Shown one piece after another: positions 9,801 to 19,785 of a stretch of DNA of 64,000 nt. The notes under the pieces are model-generated. The model had not been told where the DNA came from. It made no database searches and saw only the letters and a program-made list of their open reading frames with translations. How positions within the stretch are numbered: position 1 is the first letter of the stretch; each line of letters starts with the position of its first letter. The stretch comes from Streptomyces sp. WAC08241. Lineage in GTDB: Bacteria; Actinomycetota; Actinomycetes; Streptomycetales; Streptomycetaceae. Position numbers and translations under genes: made by a program. Where the stretch lies: assembly GCA_007858575.1 (NCBI GenBank), contig CP042279.1, positions 4,032,501 to 4,096,500 of the forward strand. The letters run 5' to 3'.

Positions 9801-10490
9801 GTACCGCTCCCCTCAGGGTGCTGATCGTCGAGGACGACCCCGTGGCCGCCGACGCGCACGCGCTCTACGCCGGGCGCGTCGAGGGCTTCGCCGTCGTCGG
9901 GGTCGCGCACTCACGGGCCGCCGCCGTGCGGGTGCTCGACCGGACGCCGGTCGACCTGATCCTGCTCGACCTGTACCTGCCCGACGGGCACGGCCTCCAG
10001 CTCCTGCGGGCGCTGCGCGCCGCCGGGCACGCCGCCGACGTGATCGCGGTGACCTCCGCCCGGGACCTGGCGGTCGTACGGGAGGGCGTCTCCTGGGGGT
10101 CGTCCAGTACGTGCTCAAGCCCTTCGCCTTCGCGACCCTCAGGGACCGCCTCGTCCGGTACGCCGAGTTCCGGGCGGCCGCCGGGGAGGCCTCCGGGCAG
10201 GACGAGGTGGACCGGGCGCTCGCCGCACTGCGGGCCCCGCACCCCGCCGCGCTTCCCAAGGGCCTGAGCGCCCCCACCCTGGAGGCGGTCACCCGCACCC
10301 TCCGGGCCGCCCCGGACGGGCTCACCGCCGCCGAGGCGGGGCGGCCCTCGGGATCTCCCGGATCACCGCCCGCCGCTATCTGGAGCACCTCGTCACCGAG
10401 GGCCGGGCCGTGCGGGCGCCGCAGTACGGGCAGATCGGACGGCCCGAACTCCAGTACCGCTGGCTGGAGGGGCCCGCGCGCGGTCACTGA
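9797..10490 (+). CDS. CitB/DctR-type response regulator
   Basis: A cytoplasmic response regulator of about 231 residues paired with the preceding kinase through a GTGA overlap. The receiver domain shows VLIVEDDPVAADAH (acidic pocket), the phospho-acceptor in LILLDLYLPDGHG, AVTSARD (Ser at the switch position) and the conserved Lys in YVLKPF. The C-terminal helix-turn-helix includes GISRITARRYLEHLVTEG and GRPELQYRW, typical of the citrate/dicarboxylate subfamily. Lost bases near 10093 and 10342 break the frame. It probably activates the divergent dicarboxylate symporter. Effector set inferred from position only. Confidence 0.88.
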
Positions 10491-10594
10491 ACAGGCGAAA
10501 CGGTGTTACCGGGCGGTTCCCACGTTCCTACGAACCTTTGGCCTTGGGGAACGCACCGTATCCACCCGTCACCCTCCGCACCTACGGTGGCCGC

Positions 10595-11263
10595 GTGCAC
10601 AGACCCACCCCTCCCTTCGACGCCCAGGCCGCGCGCCGCCTGCGCGAGGGCCTCGGCATGGCCCACGGCCACGTCGCGTACGGCCTGCGGGCGCAGTACG
10701 GCGTCTTCGCCACCCCGAGACCGTCCTCGCCTGGGAACGCGGCCGGGCGTTCCCCACCGAGCAGGAGATCACCGCCCTCGCGGGCGTCCTGTGGTGCTCC
10801 CCCGCCGAGCTGATCGCCGCCGCCTCCACCCTGCGCGAGCACCGGGTGGCGCGCGGGCTCGCCCCCGAGGAGCTGGCGCGGCGGGTGGGGCTCGCGGCCT
10901 CCGCGTACCAGCGGATGGAGGACGAGGGCGCTGGCGCGGCACCGAACGCCAGACGGCCGCCCTCGCCGAAGTCCTCGGCCTCGGTCCGCGCGCCCTGATC
11001 ACCGCGACCGGCGGCGACGAGCGCCTCGCCGAGCTGCTGCGCGACGCGGTCACCACCCGCTGGCAGGCGTACGTGAAGCCGGTGGTGCGGACGGTTCCGC
11101 TGCCCAGGCGGACCGTGGAGTCGGCGCTCCAGCGGCTGCACACGGAGTACCACGCCCGGATGGCGGCGGTCAGCAGTTGGGGCGCCGCAGGACCACGGGT
11201 GACGAGGGACGCGCGTACCTGGACGGGGTCATCGACCACTTCTGGGCGGCCGCCGGAACGTGA
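10595..11263 (+). CDS. Helix-turn-helix (XRE-like) regulator
   Basis: A DNA-binding protein of about 223 residues starting at GTG 10595 (VHRPTPPFDAQAARRLREGLG). It appears to contain two helix-turn-helix repeats: the first around HGHVAYGLRAQYG and PETVLAWERGRAFPTEQEI, the second around LAPEELARRVGLAASAYQRME. The C-terminus is helical (TVESALQRLHTEYHARMAAVSSWG) and ends YLDGVIDHFWAAAGT after correction. Lost bases occur near 10715, 10932 and 11190. The protein resembles small conserved actinobacterial XRE proteins; targets unknown. It converges on the gene ending at 11383. Confidence 0.8.
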
Positions 11264-11382
11264 CCGGGCGGAGGCCCGCGCCCTGCACGGGCGCCGCGAG
11301 ACGACGCGTACCCTTCGAACAGTTCCACAACTTCCTCGACCCGGGCGGCTGTCGGACCGCCGGCGGCGGAACCGGCCGCGGT

Positions 11383-12508
11383 CTAGTCCCGGCGGTCGAA
11401 GTCGAAGAGCTGTCCGGCGGCGTCCGGGGCGCAGGGGCCTGGGCGAGGCGGGACCCGGGGCCGTGCGGTCGCCGACGACGGTGACGCAGCCGCCGGGGGC
11501 GCGGAGCCGGCCGGGACGATCCGGTAGCCCCGGACGGGGGTGCCGTACGGCTCCAGGGAGAACTCCTCGATCCGGTGGGGTCGCCGCACTCGGCGTCCTC
11601 GTACGGCGCGTCGGGCACGCGCCCGCCGGAGGGCAGTCCGGAGCAGCCGGCGCCGTAGTCGGGGTGGTCGGAGGCGATCCGCCACCGGCCGCCGCCCCTC
11701 CACGAGCGCGTACAGCGGGACGTCCGCGGCGGCGCACGGCACCTGGCGGATCTGGCCGCTCCGGGAGCCGCGCCGCTCGCCGAGGCAGAAGTCGGTGCCG
11801 ACGACCCGGACGAGCACGTCCCCGGCGGCGGGGGCGGTGGAGGTACGGGGCGGGTGCCCGGTGTGGCCGTCCCGCAGGAAGGCGACGACGCTGACGCCGG
11901 CGAACACGAGGGCGGCGACCGCGACCAGCGGGACGAGGAGGCCGCGTATGCCGCTCATGCCGTGCATGCCGTGTATGCCGTGTATGCCGCGTATTCGGAG
12001 CCGGTTCCCGGGGCCCGGGGGCTCGTCGGCGGGGGCGCCGGGCCAGACGAGCGGGGAGCCGGGGGTGTTCTCAGGGGTGTTCTCGGGGGTGTTCTCGGGG
12101 GCGGGTGGCTCCCCGCGGGCCGGGCCGGTTTCCTTCGGGGCCGTTCCCTCGGAGGCCCTTTCCTCCGGGGCCGGGGTTTCGGGGCCCGCCCTCCGGGTCC
12201 GGATCCGGGCCCCCTCGTCCCCCCGCCGCCCCGCCAGTTCCCTCCGTACCGTCCGCCACTGCTCCAGCGCGACCGGGCCGGTCCCGCACGCGCGGACGAA
12301 GGCGGTCAGGAGTTCCTCGCGGGGCAGGGTCGTACGGGACAGCATGTTCGCCACCGTCGAGCGCGGCAGGACGTCCCCGCGCGCCTCCGCCCGCACCGAG
12401 AGCTCGCGGTACGTCAGGCCCGACCAGTCCTTGAGCGCCTGGAGGCGCGCGAGGAACTCGGCGGGCTCCGTGCGCCCCTCGGGTCGGGGACGTGCTCCCC
12501 GGCGTCAT
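11383..12508 (-). CDS. Membrane-anchored helix-turn-helix protein
   Basis: A protein of about 375 residues with a cytoplasmic N-terminal XRE-like domain (FLARLQALKDWSGLTYREL, PRSTVANMLSRTTLPREELLTAFV), a long Pro/Glu-rich linker, one membrane helix (GLLVPLVAVAALVFAGVSVVAFL), and an extracytoplasmic domain with Cys residues (TDFCLGERRGSRSGQIRQVPC, VPDAPYEDAECGDP). This architecture fits Streptomyces proteins that link DNA binding to an outside signal. ATG 12508 has GGGGAGG upstream. Two short tandem repeat tracts in the gene encode IHG/MHG and PENT repeats. Several lost bases break the frame at both ends. Function unknown. Confidence 0.75.
11947..11991. repeat. 9-bp tandem repeat within a coding region
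   Basis: Five nearly identical 9-bp units of the form (c/t)atgccg(t/c)g follow one another. On the coding (minus) strand they encode an alternating G-I/M-H-G stretch just before the membrane helix of the helix-turn-helix protein. Copy number may vary between strains. Confidence 0.75.
12061..12096. repeat. 12-bp tandem repeat within a coding region
   Basis: Three 12-bp units (gggggtgttctc, one with a leading a) encode PENT repeats in the linker of the membrane-anchored helix-turn-helix protein. Confidence 0.8.
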
Positions 12509-12637
12509 CCGCGCCTCCCCTTCCCCCGGACGGGCGGACGGCGTTGGGACATGTCCGGGACAGGCCCCAAGCCTTGTTGATCTCGCGCTCCGGCTCAAGA
12601 GTGGAATCCGGCATTTACGGGCGGTGCCGCACGAACG

Positions 12638-12668
12638 GCCCCGACCGTCCACGGGGGACGGTCGGGGC
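12638..12668. terminator. Terminator downstream of pfkA
   Basis: A perfect 13-bp inverted repeat, GCCCCGACCGTCC and GGACGGTCGGGGC, is separated by five bases. It lies about 70 bp past the pfkA stop on the minus strand. Confidence 0.75.
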
Positions 12669-12690
12669 TGCTGGCCCACGGGCCTGGAAG

Positions 12691-12724
12691 GTCCGTGAGG
12701 CTAGGAGGTCCGTGAGGCTAGGAG
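12691..12724. repeat. Direct 17-bp repeat beside the pfkA stop
   Basis: Two exact tandem copies of a 17-bp unit beginning gtccgtgaggctag, followed by a partial third copy (gtccatgg). They lie between the pfkA stop and its terminator. No function is apparent. Confidence 0.8.
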
Positions 12725-12734
12725 GTCCATGGTC

Positions 12735-13756
12735 CTAGAAGACCGACTCCGCCTCGCGCATGCGGTCCGCCGGGACCCTCTTGAGCTGGGTCACGGCCTC
12801 CGCGAGCGGCACCATCTCGATGTCCGTGCCGCGCAGCGCCGTCATCCGGCCGAAGTCGCCGCGGTGCGCCGCCTCCACCGCGTGCCAGCCGAAGCGGGTC
12901 GCGAGCACCCGGTCGTACGCGGTCGGGGTGCCGCCGCGCTGGACGTGGCCGAGGATGACCGGGCGGGCCTCCTTGCCGAGGCGCCGCTCCAGCTCGACGG
13001 CGAGCTGGGTGCCGATGCCCTGGAAGCGCTCGTGGCCGAACTGGTCGATCTCGCCCTTGGCGTACTCCATGGAGCCTCGGCCGGGTGCGCGCCCTCGGCG
13101 ACGCAGATGACGGCGAACTTCTTGCCGCGCGCGAAGCGCCTCGACCATCTTGACGAGGTCGTCGACCTCGAAGGGGCGCTCGGGGAGGCAGATGCCGTGC
13201 GCGCCGCCGGCCATGCCGGACTCCAGGGCGATCCAGCCGGCGTGGCGGCCCATCACCTCGACGACCATCACGCGCTGGTGGGACTCGGCGGTGGTCTTGA
13301 GGCGGTCCATGGCCTCGGTGGCGACGCCGACGGCGGTGTCGAAGCCGAAGGTGCGGTCCGTGGAGGAGATGTCGTTGTCGATGGTCTTCGGGACGCCGAC
13401 GACGGGCATGCCGGCGTCGGAGAGCATCCGCGCGGCGGTCAGGGTGCCCTCGCCGCCGATCGGGATGAGGACGTCGATGCCGTACTGGTGCGCCAGGTCG
13501 GAGGCGGACTCGGCGGCCTCGCGCAGCCGGTTCCGCTCCAGGCGGGCCGAGCCGAGGATGGTGCCGCCGCGGGCCAGGATGCCGCTGACGGCGTTGAGGT
13601 CGAGGGCCGGAAGTGGCCGTCGAGGAGGCCCTTGAAGCCGTCCTCGAAGCCGATGACCTCGTCTCCGTGGCCGGTCATCGCCCGGTGCACGACCGACCGG
13701 ATCACTGCGTTCAGGCCGGGGCAGTCGCCGCCTGCGGTGAGAACTCCGATGCGCAT
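12735..13756 (-). CDS. pfkA: 6-phosphofructokinase
   Basis: The enzyme phosphorylates fructose 6-phosphate to the 1,6-bisphosphate, the committed step of glycolysis. It has about 341 residues, the usual length. MRIGVLTAGGDCPGLNAVIR is the nucleotide loop. IPIGGEGTLTAA has Gly at the position that separates ATP- from PPi-dependent enzymes, so ATP use is expected. VPKTIDNDI holds the catalytic Asp, followed by VVEVMGRHAGWIALESG and LGHVQRGGTPTAYDR. Shifts occur near 13610 and in the 13075-13140 stretch. It is divergent from pta-ackA; by position it corresponds to S. coelicolor pfkA2 (recalled, not compared). Confidence 0.95.
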
Positions 13757-14114
13757 CGTGCTGTGTCTCCTGCTCGGTCGCGGTCCGTGTGAGCCAGGGC
13801 AATTCTCACACGCCGGGCCTGAGGGGCGCGCTCGTCGCCGTTCCGCGCGTCCTTCCGGGCGGGCCTCCGGAGGCTTCCCGGGACCCCTTCCGCCGGTTCC
13901 CTTCGACGGGCCTCGGGCCGGCCTCCTGGGGCCCTTCGGCCCGGACTTCCGGCCCTTCGTCCGGCGGGCGACTTAACCACCGCCGGGGGTATTGTCAAGG
14001 GGTAATGCCGCCCTATCGGGGCTTTCCGAGCCCTTTTGATTGACGTACGGGCCGGGAAGGCGGAGCTGGGGCACCGCCCGGGCCCTTCCGCAGGACTGGA
14101 CAGGAGACCACGGC
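13757..14114. promoter_or_regulatory. Divergent promoter region between pfkA and pta
   Basis: No gene is visible in these 358 bases. On the minus strand a near-consensus promoter reads TTGACA (13998-13993), 17 bp, then TAAGTC (13975-13970), about 215 bp upstream of pfkA. The stretch 13970-14045 is clearly AT-richer than its surroundings. On the plus strand no equally clear promoter is seen before the pta GTG. The long pfkA leader has no recognisable riboswitch. Confidence 0.6.
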
Positions 14115-16191
14115 GTGACGCGCAGCGTGTACGTGACCGGGATCGACCGCGGGACGGCCGCCAGGTCGTCGAGCTGGGAGTCATGGAGCTCCTCACCCGC
14201 CAGGTGGACCGGGTGGGGTGTTCCGGCCGCTGGTGCACGACGGTCCGGACCGGCTCTTCGACCTGCTGCGCGCCCGCTACCGGCTCTCGCAGGACGCCGC
14301 GACGGTCTACGGCATGGACTACCAGGAGGCGTCCGCCCTCCAGGCCGAGCGGGGCACCGACGAACTGGTCTCCCGGCTCGTCGACCGCTTCCACGCCGTC
14401 GCCCGCGACTACGAGGTCGTCTCGTCCTGGGCACCGACTTCGCCGCCACCCAGCTTCCCGACGAGCTGGCGATCAACGCGCGGCTCGCCAACGAGTTCGG
14501 CGCCTCCGTCATCCCGGTGGTCGGCGGCAAGGGCCAGTCGGCGGAGTCCGTGCGGGCCGAGGCGCGCAACGCCTTCCGGGCGTACGACGGACTCGGCTGC
14601 GACGTGCTCGCGATGGTGGTCAACCGGGTCGCGGCCGAGGACCGGGAGGCCATCGCGGAGCGGCTCGCGGCCCGGCTGCCCGTGCCCTGCTACGTCCTGC
14701 CGGACGAGCCGGCCCTGTCCGCGCCGACGGTCGCCCAGATCACCCACGCGCTCGGCGCCACCGTCGTCCTCGGGGACGACGCCGGGCTCGCCCGGGACGC
14801 CCTGGACTTCGTCTTCGGCGGCGCGATGCTGCCGAACTTCCTGAACGCCCTGACGCCCGGCTGTCTGGTCGTCACCCCCGGGGACCGGGCCGACCTGGTC
14901 GTCGGCGCGCTCGCCGCCCACTGGCCGGCACCCCGCCGATCGCCGGGGTGGTGCTGACCCTGAACGAGCGGCCCAGCGAGGAGATCCTGACCCTGGCGGC
15001 CCGGCTCGCGCCCGGCACCCCGGTCGTCTCGGTCGCCGGGAACAGCTTCCCGACGGCCGCCGAACTCTTCGCCCTGGAGGGTAAGCTGAACGCGGCCACG
15101 CCGCGCAAGGCGGAGACCGCGCTCGGTCTGTTCGAGCGGCACGTGGACACCGCCGACCTGCTCAAGCGGATCTCGGTGGCCCGCAGCGGCCGGGTCACGC
15201 CGATGATGTTCGAGCACGAGCTGCTCGAACAGGCGCGGGCCGACCGGCGCCGGGTGGTGCTCCCGGAGGGCACGGAGGAGCGGGTCCTGCGCGCGGCCGA
15301 CGTGCTACTGCGCCGGGACGTGTGCGACCTGACCCTGCTCGGGGACGTGGAGACCATCCGCAAGAAGGCCGCCGACCTGAGCGTGGACCTGCGCGACACG
15401 CAGCTCATCGACCCGCACACCTCGGAGCTGCGGGACGCGTTCGCGGAGAAGTACGCGGCGCTGCGGGCCCACAAGGGCGTGACCGTGGAGCTGGCGTACG
15501 ACGTGGTGTCGGACGTGAACTACTTCGGCACCCTGATGGTCCAGGAGGGCCTGGCCGACGGGATGGTGTCCGGCGCGGTGCACTCCACGGCGGCGACGAT
15601 CCGCCCGGCCTTCGAGATCATCAAGACGAAGCCGGACGCGTCGATCGTCTCGTCGGTCTTCTTCATGTGCCTGGCGGACAAGGTCCTGGTGTACGGCGAC
15701 TGCGCGGTCAACCCGGACCCGAACGCCGAGCAGCTCGCGGACATCGCCGTGCAGTCGGCGGCGACCGCGGCCCGGTTCGGCGTGGAGCCGCGGATCGCGA
15801 TGCTCTCGTACTCCACGGGCACCTCGGGCTCCGGCGCCGACGTCGACAAGGTGCGGGAGGCGACCAAGCTCGTCCGGGAGGCGCACCCGGAGCTGCGGAT
15901 CGAGGGGCCCATCCAGTACGACGCGGCCGTGGAGCCTCGGTGGCGGCGACGAAGCTGCCGGGTTCGGAGGTGGCGGGCCAGGCGTCCGTGCTGGTCTTCC
16001 CCGACCTGAACACCGGCAACAACACGTACAAGGCCGTGCAGCGTTCGGCCGGCGCCGTGGCCGTCGGTCCGGTGCTCCAGGGCCTGCGCAAGCCCGTGAA
16101 CGACCTCTCGCGCGGCGCGCTCGTCAGCGACATCGTCAACACGGTCGCCATCACGGCGATCCAGTCCCAGGGTCAGGAGCTCCCCGCATGA
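14115..16191 (+). CDS. pta: Phosphate acetyltransferase
   Basis: The enzyme converts acetyl-CoA and phosphate to acetyl phosphate and CoA. The protein is of the long type, about 692 residues. Its N-terminal P-loop-like/BioD-type region has VYVTGIDRG, DFAATQLPDELAINARLANEFGA and VVGGKGQS, then a DRTGG-type middle domain (LPNFLNAL, CLVVTPGDRADLVVGAL). The C-terminal catalytic domain includes RRRVVLPEGTEERVLRAADV, GLADGMVSGAVHSTAATIRP and NTGNNTYKAVQRSAGAVAVGP. Lost bases occur near 14170, 14220, 14430, 14925 and 15940. GTG 14115 was chosen because it begins the conserved VTRSVYVTGID. The stop overlaps ackA as ATGA. Confidence 0.95.
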
Positions 16192-17511
16192 CCGCGCCCA
16201 CGTCCACGTCCACGTCCTCGGCCACGTCCTCGGCCTCGTCCGCGTCCGTGCCCACCCGCGTCCTGGTCCTCAACTCCGGTTCCTCCTCGCTGAAGTACCA
16301 GCTCATCGACATGCGCGACGGCAGCCGGCTGGCGCAGGGGCTCGTGGAGCGGATCGGCGAGGAGACCTCGCGGCTCGTGCACACCCCGCTCGGGGCGGAG
16401 GACGGGGCCGGCGCGAGAAGGACGGTCCGATCTCCGACCACTCGGCCGCCCTGAAGGCGGTCGCCGGGGAGCTGGCGGCGGACGGCCTGGGCCTGGACTC
16501 CCCGAACTGGCGGCGATCGGGCACCGGTGGTGCACGGCGGGCTGCGGTTCACCGAGCCGACCGTCGTGAACGGCGAGGTGCTGGCGGAGATCGAGCGGCT
16601 CGTCCCGGTGGCGCCGCTGCACAACCCGGCGAACCTCATCGGCATCCGTACGGCGATGGTGCTGCGGCCCGACCTGCCGCAGGTGGCGGTCTTCGACACC
16701 GCCTTCCACACCACGATGCCGGAGGCCGCGGCCCGGTACGCGATCGACGTGGAGACCGCCGACGCGCACCGGATCCGGCGGTACGGCTTCACGGCACCTC
16801 GCACGCGTACGTCTCGCGGGAGACGGCGCGGCTGCTCGGCAAGGAGCCGGAGGAGGTGAACGTGATCGTGCTGCACCTGGGGAACGGGGCGTCCGCCTCG
16901 GCGGTGCGGGGCGGCCGGTGCGTGGACACTTCGATGGGCCTGACGCCCCTGGAGGGCCTGGTCATGGGGACCCGCTCGGGCGACATCGACCCGGCGGTCA
17001 CCTTCCACCTGCGGCGGGTGGCGGGGATGTCGGCGGACGAGATCGACGTCCTGCTGAACAAGCGGTCGGGTCTGGTGGGGCTCTGCGGCGACAACGACAT
17101 GCGGGAGATCCGCCGCCGGATCGACGAGGGCGACGAGCGGGCGGCGCTCGCCTTCGACGTCTACGTCCACCGGCTGAAGAAGTACATCGGCGCGTACTAC
17201 GCGGTGCTGGGCCGGGTGGACGCGGTGGCGTTCACGGCGGGGTCGGCGAGAACGCGGCGCCGGTGCGGCAGGCGGCGATCGCGGGCCTGGAGGAGCTGGG
17301 CCTGGTGGTGGACGCGGAGCTGAACGCCGCGCGTTCGGACGGAGCGCGGATCATCTCGCCGGAGTACGCGCGGGTGGCGGTCGCCGTGGTGCCGACGGAC
17401 GAGGAGCTGGAGATCGCGCGCCAGAGCTACGCGCTCGTACGGGGTACGGACGCACCGGACGGGACCGCTCGGGAGGCGCTCGTACGGAGTGCGGAGGGCT
17501 CGAACGAGTGA
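16188..17511 (+). CDS. ackA: Acetate kinase
   Basis: The enzyme transfers phosphate between acetyl phosphate and ADP, giving acetate and ATP. It has about 441 residues. Signatures are VLVLNSGSSSLKYQLI, VVHGGLRFT, FDTAFHTTMPEAA, YGFHGTSHAYVS (after correction), VLHLGNGASASAV, GLTPLEGLVMGTRSGDIDP and FTAGVGENAAPVR. An unusual N-terminal extension of about 20 residues is nearly all Ser, Thr and Ala and comes from a repetitive ACGTCC/TCGGCC tract at 16200-16250. Lost bases occur near 16420, 16525, 16795 and 17245. It is coupled to pta. Confidence 0.95.
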
Positions 17512-17552
17512 TCGCTTGAGCGGCCGCCCGCCCATGTGTACTTTCCGCCAGT

Positions 17553-17586
17553 CGGAATATTCCGCAGTGAAACAAACCGATAGGAT
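17553..17586 (+). promoter_or_regulatory. Putative pyk promoter region with palindrome
   Basis: The 82-bp gap between ackA and pyk holds the palindrome CGGAATATTCCG (17553-17564) and a -10-like TAGGAT (17581-17586) eight bases before the pyk ATG. Transcription would then start almost at the start codon. No clear -35 is seen; the palindrome may be a regulator site. Confidence 0.4.
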
Positions 17587-17593
17587 CCGCCTC

Positions 17594-19022
17594 ATGCGCC
17601 GTTCCAAAATCGTCTGCACGCTGGGCCCCGCCGTCGACTCGTATGAGCAGCTCAAGGCTCTCATCGAGGCCGGCATGAACGTGGCCCGATTCAATTTCAG
17701 CCACGGCTCCCAGGCAGAACACCAGGAGCGGTACGACCGCGTCCGGCAGGTCGCCGCGGACACCGGGCGCGCCGTCGGCGTCCTCGCCGACCTCCAGGCC
17801 CGAAGATCCGTCTGGAGACCTTCGCCGAGGGTCCGGTCGAGCTGGTGCGCGGTGACGAGTTCACCATCACCACCGAGGACGTCCCGGGCGACAAGTCGAT
17901 CTGCGGCACCACCTACAAGGGGCTGCCCGGCGACGTCTCCAAGGGCGACCAGGTCCTCATCAACGACGGCAACGTCGAGCTGCGGGTGGTCGAGGTCGAG
18001 GGCCCCCGGGTCCGGACCATCGTCATCGAGGGCGGCGTCGTCTCGGACCACAAGGGCATCAACCTGCCCGGCGCGGCCGTCAACGTCCCGGCCCTGTCCG
18101 AGAAGGACGTCGACGACCTGCGCTTCGCCCTGCGGATGGGCTGCGACATGGTCGCCCTGTCGTTCGTCCGGGACGCCGACGACGTCAAGGACGTCCACAA
18201 GGTGATGGACGAGGAGGGCCGCCGGGTCCCCGTCATCGCCAAGGTGGAGAAGCCGCAGGCCGTGGAGAACATGGCCGACGTCGTCGCCGCGTTCGACGCG
18301 GTCATGGTGGCCCGCGGCGACCTCGCCGTGGAGTACCCGCTGGAGAAGGTCCCGATGGTGCAGAAGCGCCTGGTGGAGCTCTGCCGCCGGAACGCCAAGC
18401 CGGTCATCGTCGCCACCCAGATGATGGAGTCGATGATCACCAACTCGCGTCCGACCCGCGCCGAGGCGAGCGACGTCGCCAACGCGATCCTGGACGGCGC
18501 GGACGCGGTCATGCTGTCGGCCGAGTCCTCGGTCGGCGCGTACCCGATCGAGACCGTCAAGACGATGTCGAAGATCGTCACGGCGGCCGAGGAGGAGCTG
18601 CTCTCCAAGGGCCTCCAGCCCCTGGTCCCGGGCAAGAAGCCGCGCACGCAGGGCGGTTCGGTCGCCCGCGCGGCCTGCGAGATCGCGGACTTCCTGGGCG
18701 GCAAGGCCCTGGTCGCCTTCACCCAGTCCGGCGACACGGCCCGCCGCCTCTCGCGCTACCGCGTCCAGCAGCCGATCCTCGCCTTCACGACGGACGAGAA
18801 CACCCGCAACCAGCTCACCCTGAGCTGGGGCGTCGAGTCCTTCGTCGTCCCGCACGTGGACAACACCGACGCGATGGTCGACCTCGTGGACGCCGAGCTG
18901 CTCAAGCTCCAGCGCTACAACGAGGGCGACACCATGGTCATCACGGCCGGCTCGCCCCCGGCGTCCCCGGCACCACGAACATGGTCCGCGTCCACCACCT
19001 CGGTGGCGGCGAGCGCGCCTGA
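17594..19022 (+). CDS. pyk: Pyruvate kinase
   Basis: The enzyme converts phosphoenolpyruvate and ADP to pyruvate and ATP. It has about 476 residues. MRRSKIVCTLGPA and NVARFNFSHGS form the start of the barrel and DLQGPKIR is recovered after a lost G near 17800. MVALSFVRDADDV, PVIAKVEKPQAVENM (catalytic Lys), VMVARGDLAVE and VATQMMESMI are the catalytic and metal segments; the C-terminal domain ends MVRVHHLGGGERA. A second lost base lies near 18960. By position it corresponds to S. coelicolor pyk2 (recalled). A long inverted repeat after the stop terminates it. Confidence 0.96.
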
Positions 19023-19041
19023 CCCTCGCCACGAACGCCGG

Positions 19042-19090
19042 CACGCCCCGTGGGCCGCAACCTGTCCAGGGTTGCGGCCCACGGGGCGTG
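19042..19090. terminator. Strong bidirectional terminator after pyk
   Basis: A perfect inverted repeat of 21 bp arms (CACGCCCCGTGGG... and its complement at 19070-19090) encloses a seven-base loop, TGTCCAG. It lies between the convergent pyk and immunity-candidate genes. It marks the left boundary of the toxin island. Confidence 0.9.
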
Positions 19091-19108
19091 TACGCCTGTC
19101 GAGCGACG

Positions 19109-19783
19109 TCAGTCGAGTTCGGGCCACACGTTGAGACATCCTTCATCAATGACGTCGCGGTTGTAGCCGAAGCGCTCGCCCAACGCGAGCAGGCTTGCCT
19201 GTCGCACTGCGCTGATCCTCACGAAGTAGGCCTTCATCACACGCAGGAACAGCCTGAACCCCAGGTCCGCGTCGACCTCGGCTATCACCTTCTCCAGTGG
19301 TGCCACGATGTCCGGCAGCGGAACCGCGTGCGAGGTCGTCACAGCGGCCTCGGACAGCACGGGGCCGACACTGCGAACCTGCTCAAGAACAGATCTGGTC
19401 AAGCCCTCGTCGATCGTCGGCTCCGAAAGATCCGATGTCGTAGTGCGATCACCCTGACGTATCCGATCGATGCACAGCGCAGCGATGCGTTCCATCCAGT
19501 CCCGTCCGCTCATGCCATGCCGTGTCGGATCGAAGTGCGTGGCCGTCGCAGCGAGCCACAGACGGACGATGAGATCGTCAGAAAGTGGCGACTCGAGCAG
19601 GCGGCGGACATCTTCCAGCAGCCAGATGCCGTAGGAGCCATCCCACTCTTCCGCCATCACCGTGACGAGAGCAGCCGCAGCGTCAGCGTCGTCCAGTGGC
19701 ACATGCGGATACTGGAACTTGCCGGCAAGCCCACTGAGTCCGAAGTCCTCGTCAAATTCTTGATGCGACGTCATCATCACCAC
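19109..19783 (-). CDS. Candidate immunity protein for the Hint-toxin
   Basis: An intact 224-residue protein directly after the toxin gene, with only a few bases between the toxin TAG (19786) and the GTG-GTG-ATG-ATG start cluster (19783-19772). It is soluble and acidic, with no signal peptide or membrane helix. Helical segments include DDADAAAALVTVMAEEW, YGIWLLEDVRRLLESPLSDDLIVRLWLAA and LGFRLFLRVMKAYFVRISAVRQASLLALG. I recognise no family. Small cytoplasmic genes in this position after a polymorphic toxin are normally the cognate immunity gene, so I infer that it binds and blocks the C-terminal RNase domain. Base composition is lower in G+C than neighbours. Start choice among the four codons is open. 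Confidence 0.75.
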   Translation of the reverse strand: MVMMTSHQEFDEDFGLSGLAGKFQYPHVPLDDADAAAALVTVMAEEWDGSYGIWLLEDVRRLLESPLSDDLIVRLWLAATATHFDPTRHGMSGRDWMERIAALCIDRIRQGDRTTTSDLSEPTIDEGLTRSVLEQVRSVGPVLSEAAVTTSHAVPLPDIVAPLEKVIAEVDADLGFRLFLRVMKAYFVRISAVRQASLLALGERFGYNRDVIDEGCLNVWPELD

Positions 19784-19785
19784 TT

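Noticed and set aside
17197..19149. Open frame of 650 codons opposite ackA and pyk
   Set aside because: It is antisense to two clear enzymes and shows only mirrored composition.
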